Counted from the stretch's first letter, positions 8,228 to 18,652 are shown. The stretch: DNA of 64,000 nt from AP-15 sp963775875 (GCA_963775875.1 CAVZKP010000041.1:62001-126000); one strand, 5' to 3'. Translations and numbers: made by a program. The notes: generated from the letters alone by a model not told the origin.

Positions 8228-10720
8228 TCACGCCGGCACCCCCCAGATGTCGCGGGCGTATTCGCCGATCGTGCGGTCTGAGGAAAACCAGGCCATGCCG
8301 GCGATGTTCATGATCGCGGTCCTGCCCCAGCCGTTGGGCGAGCGCCACAGCGCCTCGATCCGCTGCTGCGCCGCGCCATAGGCGGCGAAATCCGCAGCCA
8401 CCATGTAGCGGTCGGAGCATCGGAGCCGGTTGGTCAGCCGCTCGAAGCGGCGCGGGTCTTCGGGAGAAAAGCTCCCCGTGTCCAACGCCTCGATCACGTC
8501 AGCGAGTTCGGGCGATCCAGCGATCGCCTCGCCGGCGTCGAGCCCGGCGCGGCATCGTTCGGCCACCTCCTCGGCGCGCAAGCCGAAGATGAAGATGTTG
8601 TCCTCGCCGACCCGCTGGCCAATCTCGATATTGGCGCCGTCGAATGTCCCGATGGTCAGCGCACCGTTCAGCGCCAGCTTCATGTTGCCGGTACCGGAGG
8701 CTTCCATTCCGGCGGTCGAGATCTGCTCCGACAGATCGGCGGCCGGAATGATCACTTCGGCCAGGCTGACATTGTAGTTCGGAATGAAGATCAGCTTCAG
8801 CCGGTCGCCGACCAGCGGATCGTTGTTGATCACCTCGGCGACATCATTGGCGAGCTTGATGATCAGCTTGGCCTGCACATAGCTGGGGGCGGCCTTGCCG
8901 GCGAAGATTTTTACCCGCGGCAGCCAGTCCCGTTCCGGATCGGCGCGGATCGCCCGGTAGCGGGCGATCGTCTCCAGCAGGTTCAGCAATTGGCGTTTGT
9001 ATTCGTGGATGCGCTTGATCTGCACGTCGAACAGCGCCGCGGGATCGAGGCGCACCCCGAGGCGGTCGCGGACCAGACGGGCGAGCGCCCGCTTGTTGGC
9101 GTGCTTCACCGCCGACAGGCGCTGTTGCAGGGTGCAATCGCCGGCCTGATCGGCGAGGCTGCTGAGGGCCGCGGGATCGTCGAGAATTTGGCCGCCGCAG
9201 ACCTCGCACAGCAGCCGGGTCAGCAGCGGGTTCGCCTGGTGCAGCCAGCGGCGGAAGGTGATGCCGTTGGTCTTGTCGACGATGCGGTCGGGGTAAAGCC
9301 GGTGGAACTGCTTGAACACGGTGGCGCGCATCAGTTCGGTGTGCAGCACCGACACGCCGTTGACCCGATGCGAGCCCAAAAACGCCAGATGCCCCATCCG
9401 CACCCGGCCGCCATCGGCCTCGTCGATCAGCGAGACGGCGGCGAGACCGGCCGAATTGCCCGGCTCCTGCTGTTCCACCGCTCTCAAATGATCGCCATTC
9501 AGCGCATAGATGATTTCGAGATGGCGCGGCAGCACCCGTTCGAACAACGCCACCGGCCAGCTTTCCAGCGCCTCCGGCAATAGCGAGTGGTTGGTATAGG
9601 AGCAGGTCGCCTGGGTGATGCGCCATGCCTCGTCCCAGGGCGCGCGGTAGTGATCGACCAGGACGCGCATCAGCTCGGCGATGGCGACGCTCGGATGGGT
9701 GTCGTTGAGCTGGATTGCGGCGTGCTGCGGCAAGGTGAAGATGCTGCCATAGCTGCGCACATGCGTGCGCACCAGATCCTGGATCGAGGCCGACACAAAG
9801 AAATACTCCTGCCGCAGGCGCAATTCGCGCCCCGACGGGGTGTCGTCGCTCGGATACAGGATCTTCGAGATCGCCTCGGCGCGCGACTGCTGCGACAGCG
9901 CCGCGATATGATCGCCCTCATTGAACATATCGAGGCGCAACGGATCGACCGCACGGGCCGACCACAGCCGCAGCCGGTTGACGTGCCGCCCGCGCCAGCC
10001 GACGATCGGGGTGTCATAGGCGACCGCCTGCACGGTTTCGTCGGGCTGCCAGACCGAGCGCGAGCGACCCGCGGCTGAGGCCACCCGGTCGACCCGGCCG
10101 CCGTAATCGATGTCGTAGACCACTTCGGGCCGCTCGAACTCCCAGGGGTTGCCGAAGGACAGCCAGTGCTCCGGGTATTCGTGCTGCCAGCCATCCTTGA
10201 TGACCTGGCGAAACAGGCCGTGATCGTAGCGGATGCCATAGCCGCAGGCCGGAATGCCGAGCGCCGTCATGCTGTCCATAAAGCAGGCTGCGAGCCGGCC
10301 GAGACCGCCATTGCCGAGTGCGGCATCGGGCTCGGCCGCGCGCATCCGATCGAGGTCGACGCCGATATCGCCGAGCGCGGCCCGGACGATATCGGTCAGC
10401 CGCAGGTTTTCGACGACGTCGCTGAACAGCCGCCCGATCAGGAATTCCAGCGACAGGTAATAGACGCGCTTGCGGCCTTTTGCCTGGCTCGCGCGGTCGG
10501 CGGCCAGCCAGCGATGGATGACGCGGTCGCGCAGTGCGAGCGCGGTGGCCACAAACCAGTCGCGATCGGTCGCCGCCGCCGCATCCTTGCCGACCGCCAA
10601 GGTCAGCTTGGCCAGCACCGCGGCCTCGAATTCGCGGACATCGGTTTCGCTCGCCGGCATGTCGGCGATTGGCGGCGGCATACCCGCGGCCTCGGCAGAA
10701 CCCTCTCCCCGGATATCCAT
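8228..10720 (-). CDS. glgP: Glycogen/starch/alpha-glucan phosphorylase
   Basis: This pyridoxal-phosphate enzyme of about 830 residues releases glucose-1-phosphate from alpha-1,4-glucans. Family signatures include YYLSLEFLIGR, the glucan-site region NGGLGRLAACF, GYGIRYDHGLF and, near the C-terminus, the cofactor-lysine motif EASGTGNMKLALNGA. A start at 10852 is open, but I chose ATG 10720: it has AAGG upstream and removes a 44-residue N-terminal extension that does not look like the family. No other glycogen gene (glgA, glgB, glgC, glgX) is in the window, so it is genetically isolated here. It is divergent from the amidohydrolase gene with a 220-bp intergenic region. Confidence 0.94.
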   Translation of the reverse strand: MDIRGEGSAEAAGMPPPIADMPASETDVREFEAAVLAKLTLAVGKDAAAATDRDWFVATALALRDRVIHRWLAADRASQAKGRKRVYYLSLEFLIGRLFSDVVENLRLTDIVRAALGDIGVDLDRMRAAEPDAALGNGGLGRLAACFMDSMTALGIPACGYGIRYDHGLFRQVIKDGWQHEYPEHWLSFGNPWEFERPEVVYDIDYGGRVDRVASAAGRSRSVWQPDETVQAVAYDTPIVGWRGRHVNRLRLWSARAVDPLRLDMFNEGDHIAALSQQSRAEAISKILYPSDDTPSGRELRLRQEYFFVSASIQDLVRTHVRSYGSIFTLPQHAAIQLNDTHPSVAIAELMRVLVDHYRAPWDEAWRITQATCSYTNHSLLPEALESWPVALFERVLPRHLEIIYALNGDHLRAVEQQEPGNSAGLAAVSLIDEADGGRVRMGHLAFLGSHRVNGVSVLHTELMRATVFKQFHRLYPDRIVDKTNGITFRRWLHQANPLLTRLLCEVCGGQILDDPAALSSLADQAGDCTLQQRLSAVKHANKRALARLVRDRLGVRLDPAALFDVQIKRIHEYKRQLLNLLETIARYRAIRADPERDWLPRVKIFAGKAAPSYVQAKLIIKLANDVAEVINNDPLVGDRLKLIFIPNYNVSLAEVIIPAADLSEQISTAGMEASGTGNMKLALNGALTIGTFDGANIEIGQRVGEDNIFIFGLRAEEVAERCRAGLDAGEAIAGSPELADVIEALDTGSFSPEDPRRFERLTNRLRCSDRYMVAADFAAYGAAQQRIEALWRSPNGWGRTAIMNIAGMAWFSSDRTIGEYARDIWGVPA

Positions 10721-10940
10721 TGTGATGCAACCTTGCAGACCTGCTGTTGGCGTATCGATCGGCACTGACCGCCCACGGCCATGCGAACCCAGAGTTACGC
10801 TACCAATGCCGGCGGGTGCAACCGCGCCGCCCAGACTGGCCGTACCGTGCAAAAATCCCGCGCCGACATAGCTTTCTGCGGCAACGCAGGCTAGAATCGC
10901 CGCAGCGGCACGATCGCATGTCGCTGTGGAGAAAACGCTA

Positions 10941-12080
10941 ATGCAATACCGAAGAATTTCCGCGGATTGTCACCTCGACCTGCCATGGCTGCCTCCCGCG
11001 CTGTTCGTCTCCGAGGCGAAGCGCGATCTGAAGGAGCGCATGCCCTATGTCGAGGACGGGCCGGACGGGCCGCACTGGCAGACCAAGGCCGGGGTCAATA
11101 TGGGTCTGCTCGGCGGCGTCGGCTCGGTCGGCGGCAAGTTTGTCCCCGGCGTCAACTATCGCGTCGACAAGATGGCCGAGACCGGCCTCTACGAGGACGG
11201 GAAAAAGGGCGTGCGCCGCCCGGGCGACCCCGATCAGCGGATCAAGGACATGGACCGCGACGGCGTCGATGCCGAGATCATCTTCGGCATTCTCGGCGTC
11301 GCCTCCCGGGTCCGCGACCACGAGGCGGCCAACGAGATGCTGCGCATCTACAATGACTGGCTCAAGGATTTCTGCAGCCACTATCCGGACCGGCAGATCG
11401 GCCTCGCCTGCCTGCCCTATGGCGACATCGATGCCGCGGTCCGGGAGGTCCATCGCGTCGCCAAACTCGGTCTCAAAGGGCTCGAACTGTCCTGCTCCTG
11501 GGATATGGAGCCGATGTGGCACCCGGTGTGGGAGCCATTGTGGAAGGCGGTCAACGAGGTGCAATTGCCGCTCCACTTCCACACCTTCCCGGCAATGCCG
11601 GCGAGCGTGCGCGAGAGCCTGACCGGCGAGCTGCGCCGCAAGGCCCAGTTCACCAGCGTCGCCGGGTTCCAGATGAATTTGATCAACATCATCGCCGCGA
11701 TCATTGGCGCCGGCGTGCTCGAGCGCTATCCGAATTTGCACATCGGTCTCGGCGAGAGCGGCATCGGCTGGCTGCCCTATGCGCTCGACCGCATGGATTT
11801 CGAGTATGAGGACCGCTTCCGCGACCTGATGAAGCTGAAACCGAGCGAATACTGGCGCCGCCAATGCCGGGCGACGTTCCAGTACGACCGGATCGGCGCC
11901 AAGCTGGTCGACGATATCGGCGTCGAGACCCTGATGTGGGGCTCCGATTATCCCCACCCCGACGGCGTGTGGCCCGAATCCTCGAAATACATCGACGAGC
12001 AATTCGCCGGCCTGCCCGCCGATGTGGTCCACAAGATCACCTGCGAGAACGCCGCCAAATTCTACGGCCTGATCAACTAG
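10941..12080 (+). CDS. Amidohydrolase-2 family protein (ACMSD-like metal-dependent hydrolase/decarboxylase)
   Basis: This 379-residue TIM-barrel protein is of the amidohydrolase-2 family, which includes aminocarboxymuconate-semialdehyde decarboxylase and other zinc- or manganese-dependent decarboxylases and hydrolases. The N-terminal metal site is represented by SADCHLDLP (a variant of the usual D-x-H-x-H). Further hallmarks are IGLACLPYGDIDAAV, HFHTFPAM, GLGESGIGWLPY and the C-terminal metal aspartate region MWGSDYPHPDGVWPES. ATG 10941 was preferred over GTG 10926 because GGAG lies 9 bp before it. It is one of three members of this family in the window, and its substrate is unknown. A palindromic repeat follows its stop. 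Confidence 0.85.
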   Translation: MQYRRISADCHLDLPWLPPALFVSEAKRDLKERMPYVEDGPDGPHWQTKAGVNMGLLGGVGSVGGKFVPGVNYRVDKMAETGLYEDGKKGVRRPGDPDQRIKDMDRDGVDAEIIFGILGVASRVRDHEAANEMLRIYNDWLKDFCSHYPDRQIGLACLPYGDIDAAVREVHRVAKLGLKGLELSCSWDMEPMWHPVWEPLWKAVNEVQLPLHFHTFPAMPASVRESLTGELRRKAQFTSVAGFQMNLINIIAAIIGAGVLERYPNLHIGLGESGIGWLPYALDRMDFEYEDRFRDLMKLKPSEYWRRQCRATFQYDRIGAKLVDDIGVETLMWGSDYPHPDGVWPESSKYIDEQFAGLPADVVHKITCENAAKFYGLIN

Positions 12081-12097
12081 CCAGCGGCCCGCCTGCT

Positions 12098-12138
12098 CCC
12101 TCTCCCCGCCGGCGGGGAGAGGGTCGGGGCGAGAGGCC
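12098..12138. repeat. Palindromic repeat, perfect 26-bp inverted repeat
   Basis: CCCTCTCCCCGCC (12098-12110) is followed immediately by its exact complement GGCGGGGAGAGGG (12111-12123), then TCGGGGCGAGAGG. It belongs to the same CCCTCTCC family as the two elements flanking the ybaB-recR gap. It lies between the amidohydrolase stop and the molybdoenzyme start, on genes of the same strand, and could act as an mRNA hairpin. Confidence 0.75.
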
Positions 12139-12164
12139 CGGTCCAGAGTCATTCGGAGAAATGC

Positions 12165-14184
12165 GTGGAAACGGTCCGGGTGGTTTGCGCGCATGACTGT
12201 CCCGACATGTGCTCGTTATTGGCGCGCGTCGAGAATGGCCGGGTCCTGCGCATCGACGGCGATCCGGATCAGCCCTTCACCGCCGGTTTCGCCTGCGCCA
12301 AGGTCAATCGCGATGCCGAACTGGTGCATTCGCCCGAGCGTCTGACGACGCCGCTGCGCCGGATCGGGGCCAAGGGCAAGGGCGAGTTCGCCGCGATCGG
12401 CTGGGACGAGGCGCTCGGTGAGATCGTCGAGCGCTGGCAGGCGATCATCGCCGAAAGCGGCCCGCTGGCCCTACTCGGCTACGCCTACAGCGCGCATCAG
12501 GGCCAGATCAACCGCGGCCTTGTCAACGGCCTGTTTCATGCGCTTGGCGCGAGCCGCCTGCGCGCCGGCACGGTGTGCGACACCTGCTGCGAGACCGCCT
12601 GGGACATGACCGTCGGGCCGGTCGGCGGCGCCGACCCGGAATCGGTGATGCATGCCGATCTGATCATCTCCTGGGGCGCCGATCTGATCGCCACCAATGT
12701 GCATTTCTGGGCGAAGGTCGAGACCGCGCGAAAGCGCGGCGTCAAGCTCGTCGTCATCGATCCGCGCAAGAGCCGCACCGCGCGCCAGGCCGATTGGCAC
12801 CTGCCGATCCGCATCGGCACCGACGCGGCATTGGCCCTGGGCATCATGCACATCCTGGCGCGCGACGGGCGGTGCGACCGCGCCTATATCGCCGAACACA
12901 GCTGCGGCTTCGATCGGCTCGAGCAAGAGATACTGCCGCGTTTTCCGCCGGAGCGCGTCGCCGCGATCACCGGCCTGCCGGCGGCAGATATCGAGCGCTT
13001 CGCTGCCCTCTACGGCCAGGCCAAAGCATCCTTCATCCGCCTCGGCGAGGGCATGACCCGGCTCGCCCAGGGCGGCCAGGCCCTGCGCGCGGTGGCGCTG
13101 TTGCCCGGGGTGACTGGCGCTTACGGCAGAAAGGGCGGCGGCGCCCTGCTGCTGACCGCCGCTTCGTGCGAGCTGAACTACGACGCCGTGCGCAAGCCGT
13201 CCGGGCCGGCCGAAACCCGAACCGTCAACCATCTGCGCCTCGGCGAGGCGTTGCTCGAGCTGCGCGACCCGCCGATCCGGGCCTTGTTCGTCGCCGCCAA
13301 CAATCCGGCGGTGACCTGCCCGGATGCCGGCAAGGTCCGCCGCGGGCCTGATGCGCCAGGATCTGTTCACCGTGGTCCACGACCCGTTCCTGTCGCAGAC
13401 CGCGCGCTACGCCGACATCGTCCTGCCGGCCGCGACCTATCTCGAAACCGAGGATCTCTATCGCGCCTATGGCACCTATTACCTGCAATACGCGCCGGCC
13501 GCGGTGCCGCCGCAGGGCGAGGCATGGCCGAATTTGCGCCTGGCGCAGACCCTGGCGCGGCGCATGGGGCTCACCGATCCGGTGTTCCGCATGGCGCCGC
13601 ACGAGGTGCTCGACGCGATGATGCAGGGGGCGCGCGGACCCGCCGGTGCGCTCGATCCCGGACAGGTTCGCAGCGCCGGACCGATACGACTGGCGCCGCA
13701 GGGCGGGCAGCAATTCCGCACGCCCTCGGGCAAGCTCGAATTCTATTCCGAACAACTGGCGGCCCAGGGCCTGGCGCCGATGCCCGACTGGCGTCCCGAC
13801 CCTGACGAAGAACGCCAGGCGGCGCGCTGGCCGCTGCGCCTGTTGACCGCACCCGGCTATTTCCAGAGCCATACCGCCTTTTCCGGCGTCGAATTTCTGC
13901 GCCGGCGCGAAGGCCCGCCCGGCTGCATCCTGCACCCCGAAGACGCCTCCGCTCGCGGCTTGACCGACGGCCAGGCGGTGCGTCTGTTCAACGACCGCGG
14001 CTCGGTCGGCCTGGTGCTGCGGGTCGCCGACGAGGTCCAGCCCGGCGTCGTGCTCGTCCCCGGCCAGCGCCCGGACGGCGAGACCCGATCGGGCACGGTC
14101 AACATGCTGTGCTCCGACCGGTATACCGATTTCGGCGAGGGCGCCACCTATCAAAGCACCTGGCTCGACATCGAAGCTTCGTGA
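12165..14184 (+). pseudogene. Molybdopterin-dependent oxidoreductase, split by a +1 frameshift
   Basis: This is a member of the DMSO-reductase/formate-dehydrogenase molybdoenzyme superfamily. The N-terminus binds an iron-sulfur cluster through C8, C12, C16 and C44 (CAHDCPDMC...FACAK). A molybdopterin-guanine-dinucleotide region (LIISWGADLIATN) follows, and the C-terminal molydopterin-binding domain ends near residue 672. The N-terminal frame (12165 to about 13340) and the C-terminal frame (from about 13342) join only if one base is removed in GTCCGCCGCGGG near 13336-13345. The join then reads NNPAVTCPDAGKVRAGLMRQ without a gap, and the total is 673 codons. GTG 12165 has GGAG 6 bp upstream. 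No partner subunit (Fe-S or membrane anchor) is nearby, so it may be a soluble enzyme. Substrate unknown. The break may be a sequencing error. Confidence 0.85.
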
Positions 14185-14284
14185 CCCGGGAATACTCCAG
14201 AATCAAGGGTGTATATCTCAGCTTCACCGAGACTTCGCAGGCTAGCCGCGAGAGAATGGGCGCTGACGGGAGAGGTCAAAGCCG

Positions 14285-16208
14285 ATGACGACCGGATATG
14301 CCGCAACCTATCGCCGCTCGATCGAACAGCCGGAGGAGTTCTGGGCCGAGGCGGCTGAGGCAATCGATTGGGAACGCCGCTGGGATCGGGTGCTCGATAG
14401 CAGCCGGCCGCCATTTTACCGCTGGTTTCCGGGCGCCCGGCTGAACACCTGCTGGAACGCGCTCGACCGCCATGTCGCAGCCGGTCGTGGCTCGCGCACG
14501 GCGCTGATCTGGGACAGCCCGGTCACCGGCCAGGTCGCTTGTTTCAGCTATGACGAGCTGCGCAACGAGGTGGCGCGGCTCGCCGGCGCGCTGGCCGGTC
14601 TCGGCGTCAGCAAGGGCGACCGGGTGCTGATCTATATGCCGATGGTGCCGCAGGCGGCGATGGCGATGCTGGCCTGCGCCCGCATCGGCGCCGTGCATTC
14701 GGTGGTGTTCGGCGGGTTTGCCGCGCACGAGCTGGCGACCCGGATCGACGCCGCCCGGCCGCGGGCAATCCTGTCGGCCTCGTGCGGCATCGAGGTCAAC
14801 CGCATCATCCCGTATAAGCCGTTGCTCGACGCGGCGATCGCCGAGGCGCGCTGCAAGCCCGAACATTGCCTGATCCTGCAGCGGCCGATGTGCCGCGCCG
14901 AACTGATTGCCGGGCGCGACCATGATTGGGACGAACTCGCCGCCGCCGCGCGGCCGGCCGATTGCGTCCCGGTGCTGGCGACCGACCCGCTCTATATCCT
15001 CTATACCTCAGGCACCACCGGCATTCCCAAGGGCGTGGTGCGCGACAATGGCGGCCATGCCGTGGCGTTGCGCTGGTCGCTGCCGGCGATCTATGGCGTG
15101 GCCCCCGACGAGGTGTTCTGGACCGCCTCCGATGTCGGCTGGGTGGTCGGCCATTCCTATATCGTCTATGCGCCGCTGCTGCTCGGCTGCACCACGGTCA
15201 TGTATGAGGGCAAGCCGGTCGGCACGCCCGACGCCGGCGCCTTCTGGCGGGTCATCGAGCAGCATGGGGTCCGCGTGTTCTTTACCGCGCCGACCGCGTT
15301 CCGCGCGATCAAGCGCGAGGACCCGGACGGCAAGCTGATCCGCGAGCACGATCTCGGCGATGTTCCGCGCATTGTTTCTGGCGGGCGAGCGTGCCGATCC
15401 GCCGACCGTCGCCTGGGCCGAACAGCATTTGCGCGTCGCCGTGATCGATCATTGGTGGCAGACCGAGACCGGCTGGCCGATCGCCGCCAACTGTCTCGGC
15501 ATCGAGCGGTTGCCGGTCAAGCACGGCTCGGCGACGCGCGCCGTCCCCGGCTGGGATGTGCGGGTGCTGGACGCCGCAACCGAAGGCGATGCGCGCGAGC
15601 TGGCGCCGGGCGAGATCGGCGCGCTGTCGGTCCAACTGCCGTTGCCGCCGGGCGCGCTACCGACCCTGTGGCAGGCCGACGAGCATTTCGTGCGCACGTA
15701 TCTGTCCGCCTTTCCCGGCTTTTACCAGACCGCGGACGCCGGGTTTATCGACGAGGACGGTTATATCCACGTCATGACCCGCACCGACGACATCATCAAC
15801 GTTGCCGGCCACCGGCTGTCGACCGGCGGCATCGAGGAGGTGCTGGCGGCCCATCCCGATGTCGCCGAATGCGCGGTGATCGGCGTCGCCGACGCGCTCA
15901 AAGGGCAGGTTCCGCTTGGCCTCCTGGTGCTGAAGGCCGGCGCCGCACGGGCATATCAGGAGATCGAACGCGAAGCCGTGGCCTTGGTGCGCGAGCGCAT
16001 CGGCCCGGTTGCGAGTTTCCGCACCGCGCTGGTGGTCGCCGGCCTGCCGAAAACCCGCTCGGGCAAGATCCTGCGCGGCACGATGCGCAAGATCGCCGAT
16101 GGCGAGGACTATCCCCTGCCGGCGACGATCGACGACCCCGCCATCCTCGACGAGATCGGCGAGGTTCTCGGGCGCGCCGGCTATCGGCGACGCGACGACA
16201 GGGCCTGA
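14285..16208 (+). pseudogene. prpE: Propionyl-CoA synthetase-like acyl-CoA ligase, split by a +1 frameshift
   Basis: This adenylate-forming ligase makes propionyl-CoA (or acetyl-CoA) from the acid, ATP and CoA. The N-terminus with LNTCWNALDRHV and ALIWDSPVTG is typical of PrpE. The AMP-binding loop is YTSGTTGIPKG, the WWQTETGWPI segment holds the adenylate-site residues, and the C-terminal KTRSGKILRG carries the acetylation-type lysine. The first frame runs 14285 to about 15360 and the second about 15360-16208. Removing one base in GGCGATGTTCCG (15357-15366) restores a 640-residue protein reading DLGDFRALFLAGE. GGGAGAGG precedes the ATG. Without correction, translation in the first frame would run on to 17020 as junk over the next, opposite-strand gene. 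Together with the neighbouring molybdoenzyme, this makes two adjacent genes with the same kind of lesion. Confidence 0.85.
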
Positions 16209-16351
16209 CCCGGGCGAAGCTTCGGCGCCGATCCCCAGCCCCCGGGTTCCGAGCTTTTGACCGGCCTGCCATCGGCGGCGGCCAAGCGGCAAACGGCGAC
16301 GACCAACCGACCAGATTTTTGGCCCGTCGTGACCCGCGCCTAGCGAGGCGG

Positions 16352-17032
16352 CTATTGCGCGGCGCTCGCGGTCTTTTGCCGCATCAGGTCGATCAGCCCC
16401 TGGACCTGCCCGCCATGGCGCTGGATCACCGAGGCGAATTCGGAGCGCTGGGTCACCGCCATGCTGACCCCTTCGACCATCACATCGACGATCTTGTAGG
16501 CGCCGTCATTGTTGACCAGCCGCCAATCGACCTTGAGCGGCTGCGGCGCTCCCGGCGTGATCACATCGGTGGAGACAATGACCGAATCCGCGTCGGGCCG
16601 GCTGCCATCGATCTTGAACTGCTCGCCGCCGAAATCCGACAGCCGGGCCGTATAAACAAAGACGACATAGTCCTGGAACAGTTTGAGGAATTCTTTCTGT
16701 TCCGCCGGACTCGCGGTGCGCCAATAGCGGCCGAGAACAAAGCGGGCGATGCCGGGGCAATCGAAATCGCTTTGGAACAGTTCGCGGAACCGCGCCTGCC
16801 GTTCGGCGATCGGGGTCTTGTTGTTGAGCACCTCGATCGCGCGGTTCCACAATTTATTCATAAAGGCGGTGGCCTGCACGTCCGAATCGCCACTCGTCGC
16901 CGCCGCCGCCGGGCTCGCGGCAATCGCGAGCGGCAGCAGGATCAATATCAGGCGCCGGGTCAGCGTCACGGCGATCTTCCGCCCGCCCGGTCGTGCGACA
17001 GGTTTCCGCCAGCTGAATAAAGCCATGGTCAT
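16352..17032 (-). CDS. MlaC/Ttg2D-like phospholipid-binding ABC accessory protein
   Basis: This 226-residue exported protein is of the MlaC family (toluene tolerance Ttg2D), periplasmic lipid carriers that shuttle phospholipids between the outer membrane and an inner-membrane ABC complex. A basic N-terminus and hydrophobic segment (LILILLPLAIAASPAAAA) form the signal peptide. The mature part carries RFRELFQSDFDCPGIARFVLG and the YVVFVY / YKIVDVMVEGVSM segments typical of the family. The ATG at 17032 has AGGGGA upstream, and ATG 17026 is an alternative. No mlaD, mlaE, mlaF or mlaA gene is nearby, so this is an orphan copy, as also seen beside hopanoid genes in alphaproteobacteria. That hopanoid link is background knowledge and nothing in the window supports it. 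Confidence 0.86.
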   Translation of the reverse strand: MTMALFSWRKPVARPGGRKIAVTLTRRLILILLPLAIAASPAAAATSGDSDVQATAFMNKLWNRAIEVLNNKTPIAERQARFRELFQSDFDCPGIARFVLGRYWRTASPAEQKEFLKLFQDYVVFVYTARLSDFGGEQFKIDGSRPDADSVIVSTDVITPGAPQPLKVDWRLVNNDGAYKIVDVMVEGVSMAVTQRSEFASVIQRHGGQVQGLIDLMRQKTASAAQ

Positions 17033-17183
17033 CGTCCCCTTCGGCCTTGGCTCGCTCTACACTAATAGCGCGGCGGGATCGGCCTGACAACACCATCGCG
17101 CAGCATGGTGGCATCCTGCCGCGGCGAAATCTCGTCAGCGGCGGCCCTCGCCGGCGTGCGATAAAACGGCCGCGGTCTCCGGT

Positions 17184-17705
17184 TCAATTCTTGACTTGCT
17201 GCCAGGCGCGTTGCGCGGCGGCCGGCAGCTTATTCATGTGTTTCAGGAAGAGAGCCAGGGTCCAGATCTGCTGGTCGGTCAGCGAGCCTTTCCACGAGGG
17301 CATCCCGGTCCAGCGGATGCCGTGCGTAATCTTCCAAACAGAGACGCCTTCTGGATCGTCCTCCACCCCGTCGGTTGACAGTTGCGGTGGCCTTGGATAT
17401 TCGCCCTTGGCAATCGGCGAAGCGGACTGGTTTCCGGTCGCGGTGCCGTGGCAGATCGCGCAATGCTGCGCATAGAGCTCGACGCCGGCAATCAGATTGT
17501 CGTCCGTCGCCGCGATCGGATCGGGGCCCTTGGGCGCCTCGCGGGCCAGGGTCGCACGCAGCGAGGTCTTCGCCGCCCAGGTTTCCAGACTACCGGGCTG
17601 GGCATCGGCGTTGGCCGGAACGAGGCCGCTTCGCAGGACGACGTAGCCGCCGATGAGACCGACGGCGACCACTGTGAGGACGCCGGCCACAAACCCTCTC
17701 AACAT
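17184..17705 (-). CDS. Membrane-anchored class I cytochrome c
   Basis: This 173-residue single-haem cytochrome c has an uncleaved-looking N-terminal anchor (MLRGFVAGVLTVVAVGLIGGY), placing the haem domain in the periplasm. The haem attachment motif is CAICH, and the axial methionine is probably in TGMPSWKGSLTDQQIW. The start at 17705 was chosen because GGAGG lies 7 bp upstream; longer frames reach 17798 but add a basic, non-homologous stretch. It is 151 bp downstream of the MlaC-like gene's start on the same strand. No oxidase or dehydrogenase partner is adjacent, so its electron donor and acceptor are unknown. Confidence 0.88.
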   Translation of the reverse strand: MLRGFVAGVLTVVAVGLIGGYVVLRSGLVPANADAQPGSLETWAAKTSLRATLAREAPKGPDPIAATDDNLIAGVELYAQHCAICHGTATGNQSASPIAKGEYPRPPQLSTDGVEDDPEGVSVWKITHGIRWTGMPSWKGSLTDQQIWTLALFLKHMNKLPAAAQRAWQQVKN

Positions 17706-17983
17706 CGCGGTTCCTCCCATCGTGCATTGCCGATGCGACGCCCGCGGTCGGGGCGCGAGGCCCGCTGCCGCAGAGTGTCGGCCGCGCCGCCGCCGCACGA
17801 GCGGACGATGCTAGCGCCAATGGCGGTTGTGGGCACCTGCCGTCGAGCCGCCGATCGCGCCCGCAGGCGACAGTCTTTTGCTGCGGGTTCGCGCGGCAAG
17901 GCTTGGCGGTGGCGGGGCGCCTGCCTACATCGTGAGGGCATTCGCCGAGCCGGCGAATCCTCCGCAAAAAAGGGGCGCGCGAG

Positions 17984-18643
17984 ATGTGGCGGTTCATGCG
18001 TGACAAACTGGTGGTGCCGCAACCCGAGGATTGCCTGCCGGGCCGCACCGAGCCGATCGACATCCCGCAGCGCCATTTCGTCAACGGCCATCCGCTGGCC
18101 GGGCCCTATCCCGCCGGCTTCGAGAAGGCGGTGTTCGGGCTCGGCTGCTTCTGGGGCGCCGAGCGCGTGTTCTGGCAGGCTCCGGGGGTGTGGGTCACCG
18201 CGGTCGGTTATGCCGGCGGCACGACCCCGAACCCGACCTATGAGGAGGTGTGCAGCGGGCGCACCGGCCATACCGAGGCGGTGCTCGTCGTCTACGACCC
18301 GGCGGTCACCAGCTACGACGCGCTGTTGAAATTGTTCTGGGAGAGCCATGACCCGACCCAGGGCATGCGTCAGGGGAACGATGTCGGAACCCAATACCGC
18401 TCGGCAATCTATACCTTTTCGCCCGAGCAGCGAAGCACCGCCGAAGCAACCCGAGAAGCTTATCAGCCACGGCTCGACACCGCCCGCTACGGCGCGATCT
18501 CGACCGAGATCGCCGACGCCCCGCCATTTTATTTCGCCGAGGCGTACCACCAGCAATATCTGGCCAAAAACCCGCATGGCTATTGCGGACTTGGCGGCAC
18601 CGGGGTCGCCTGCCCGATCCCGGCAAAACCCGTCGCCGCCTGA
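17984..18643 (+). CDS. msrA: Peptide-methionine (S)-S-oxide reductase
   Basis: MsrA (219 residues) reduces methionine-S-sulfoxide in proteins and as the free amino acid. The catalytic cysteine is C55 in GLGCFWGAE. The core also has TAVGYAGG, HTEAVLVVYDP, FWESHDPTQ and GTQYRSAIYTF, and a C-terminal HGYCGLGGTGVACP supplies resolving cysteines. An N-terminal extension of about 45 residues before the core is common in proteobacterial MsrA. It is divergent from the cytochrome c gene and convergent with the CYTH-CHAD gene, whose stop lies 9 bp beyond. GC-rich inverted repeats at 18635-18654 span the stop and may help separate the convergent transcripts. Confidence 0.95.
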   Translation: MWRFMRDKLVVPQPEDCLPGRTEPIDIPQRHFVNGHPLAGPYPAGFEKAVFGLGCFWGAERVFWQAPGVWVTAVGYAGGTTPNPTYEEVCSGRTGHTEAVLVVYDPAVTSYDALLKLFWESHDPTQGMRQGNDVGTQYRSAIYTFSPEQRSTAEATREAYQPRLDTARYGAISTEIADAPPFYFAEAYHQQYLAKNPHGYCGLGGTGVACPIPAKPVAA

Positions 18644-18652
18644 GCCGGCGGC

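Noticed and set aside
13330..13350. Programmed ribosomal frameshifting as an explanation for the split genes
   Set aside because: The nine sites share no slippery motif, stop-codon context or downstream structure, and occur in unrelated enzymes, so insertion errors are the simpler explanation.
16209..17020. Continuation of the first prpE frame to 17020
   Set aside because: The extra part is out of frame with prpE after the insertion and lies antisense to the MlaC-like gene; it has no family features.
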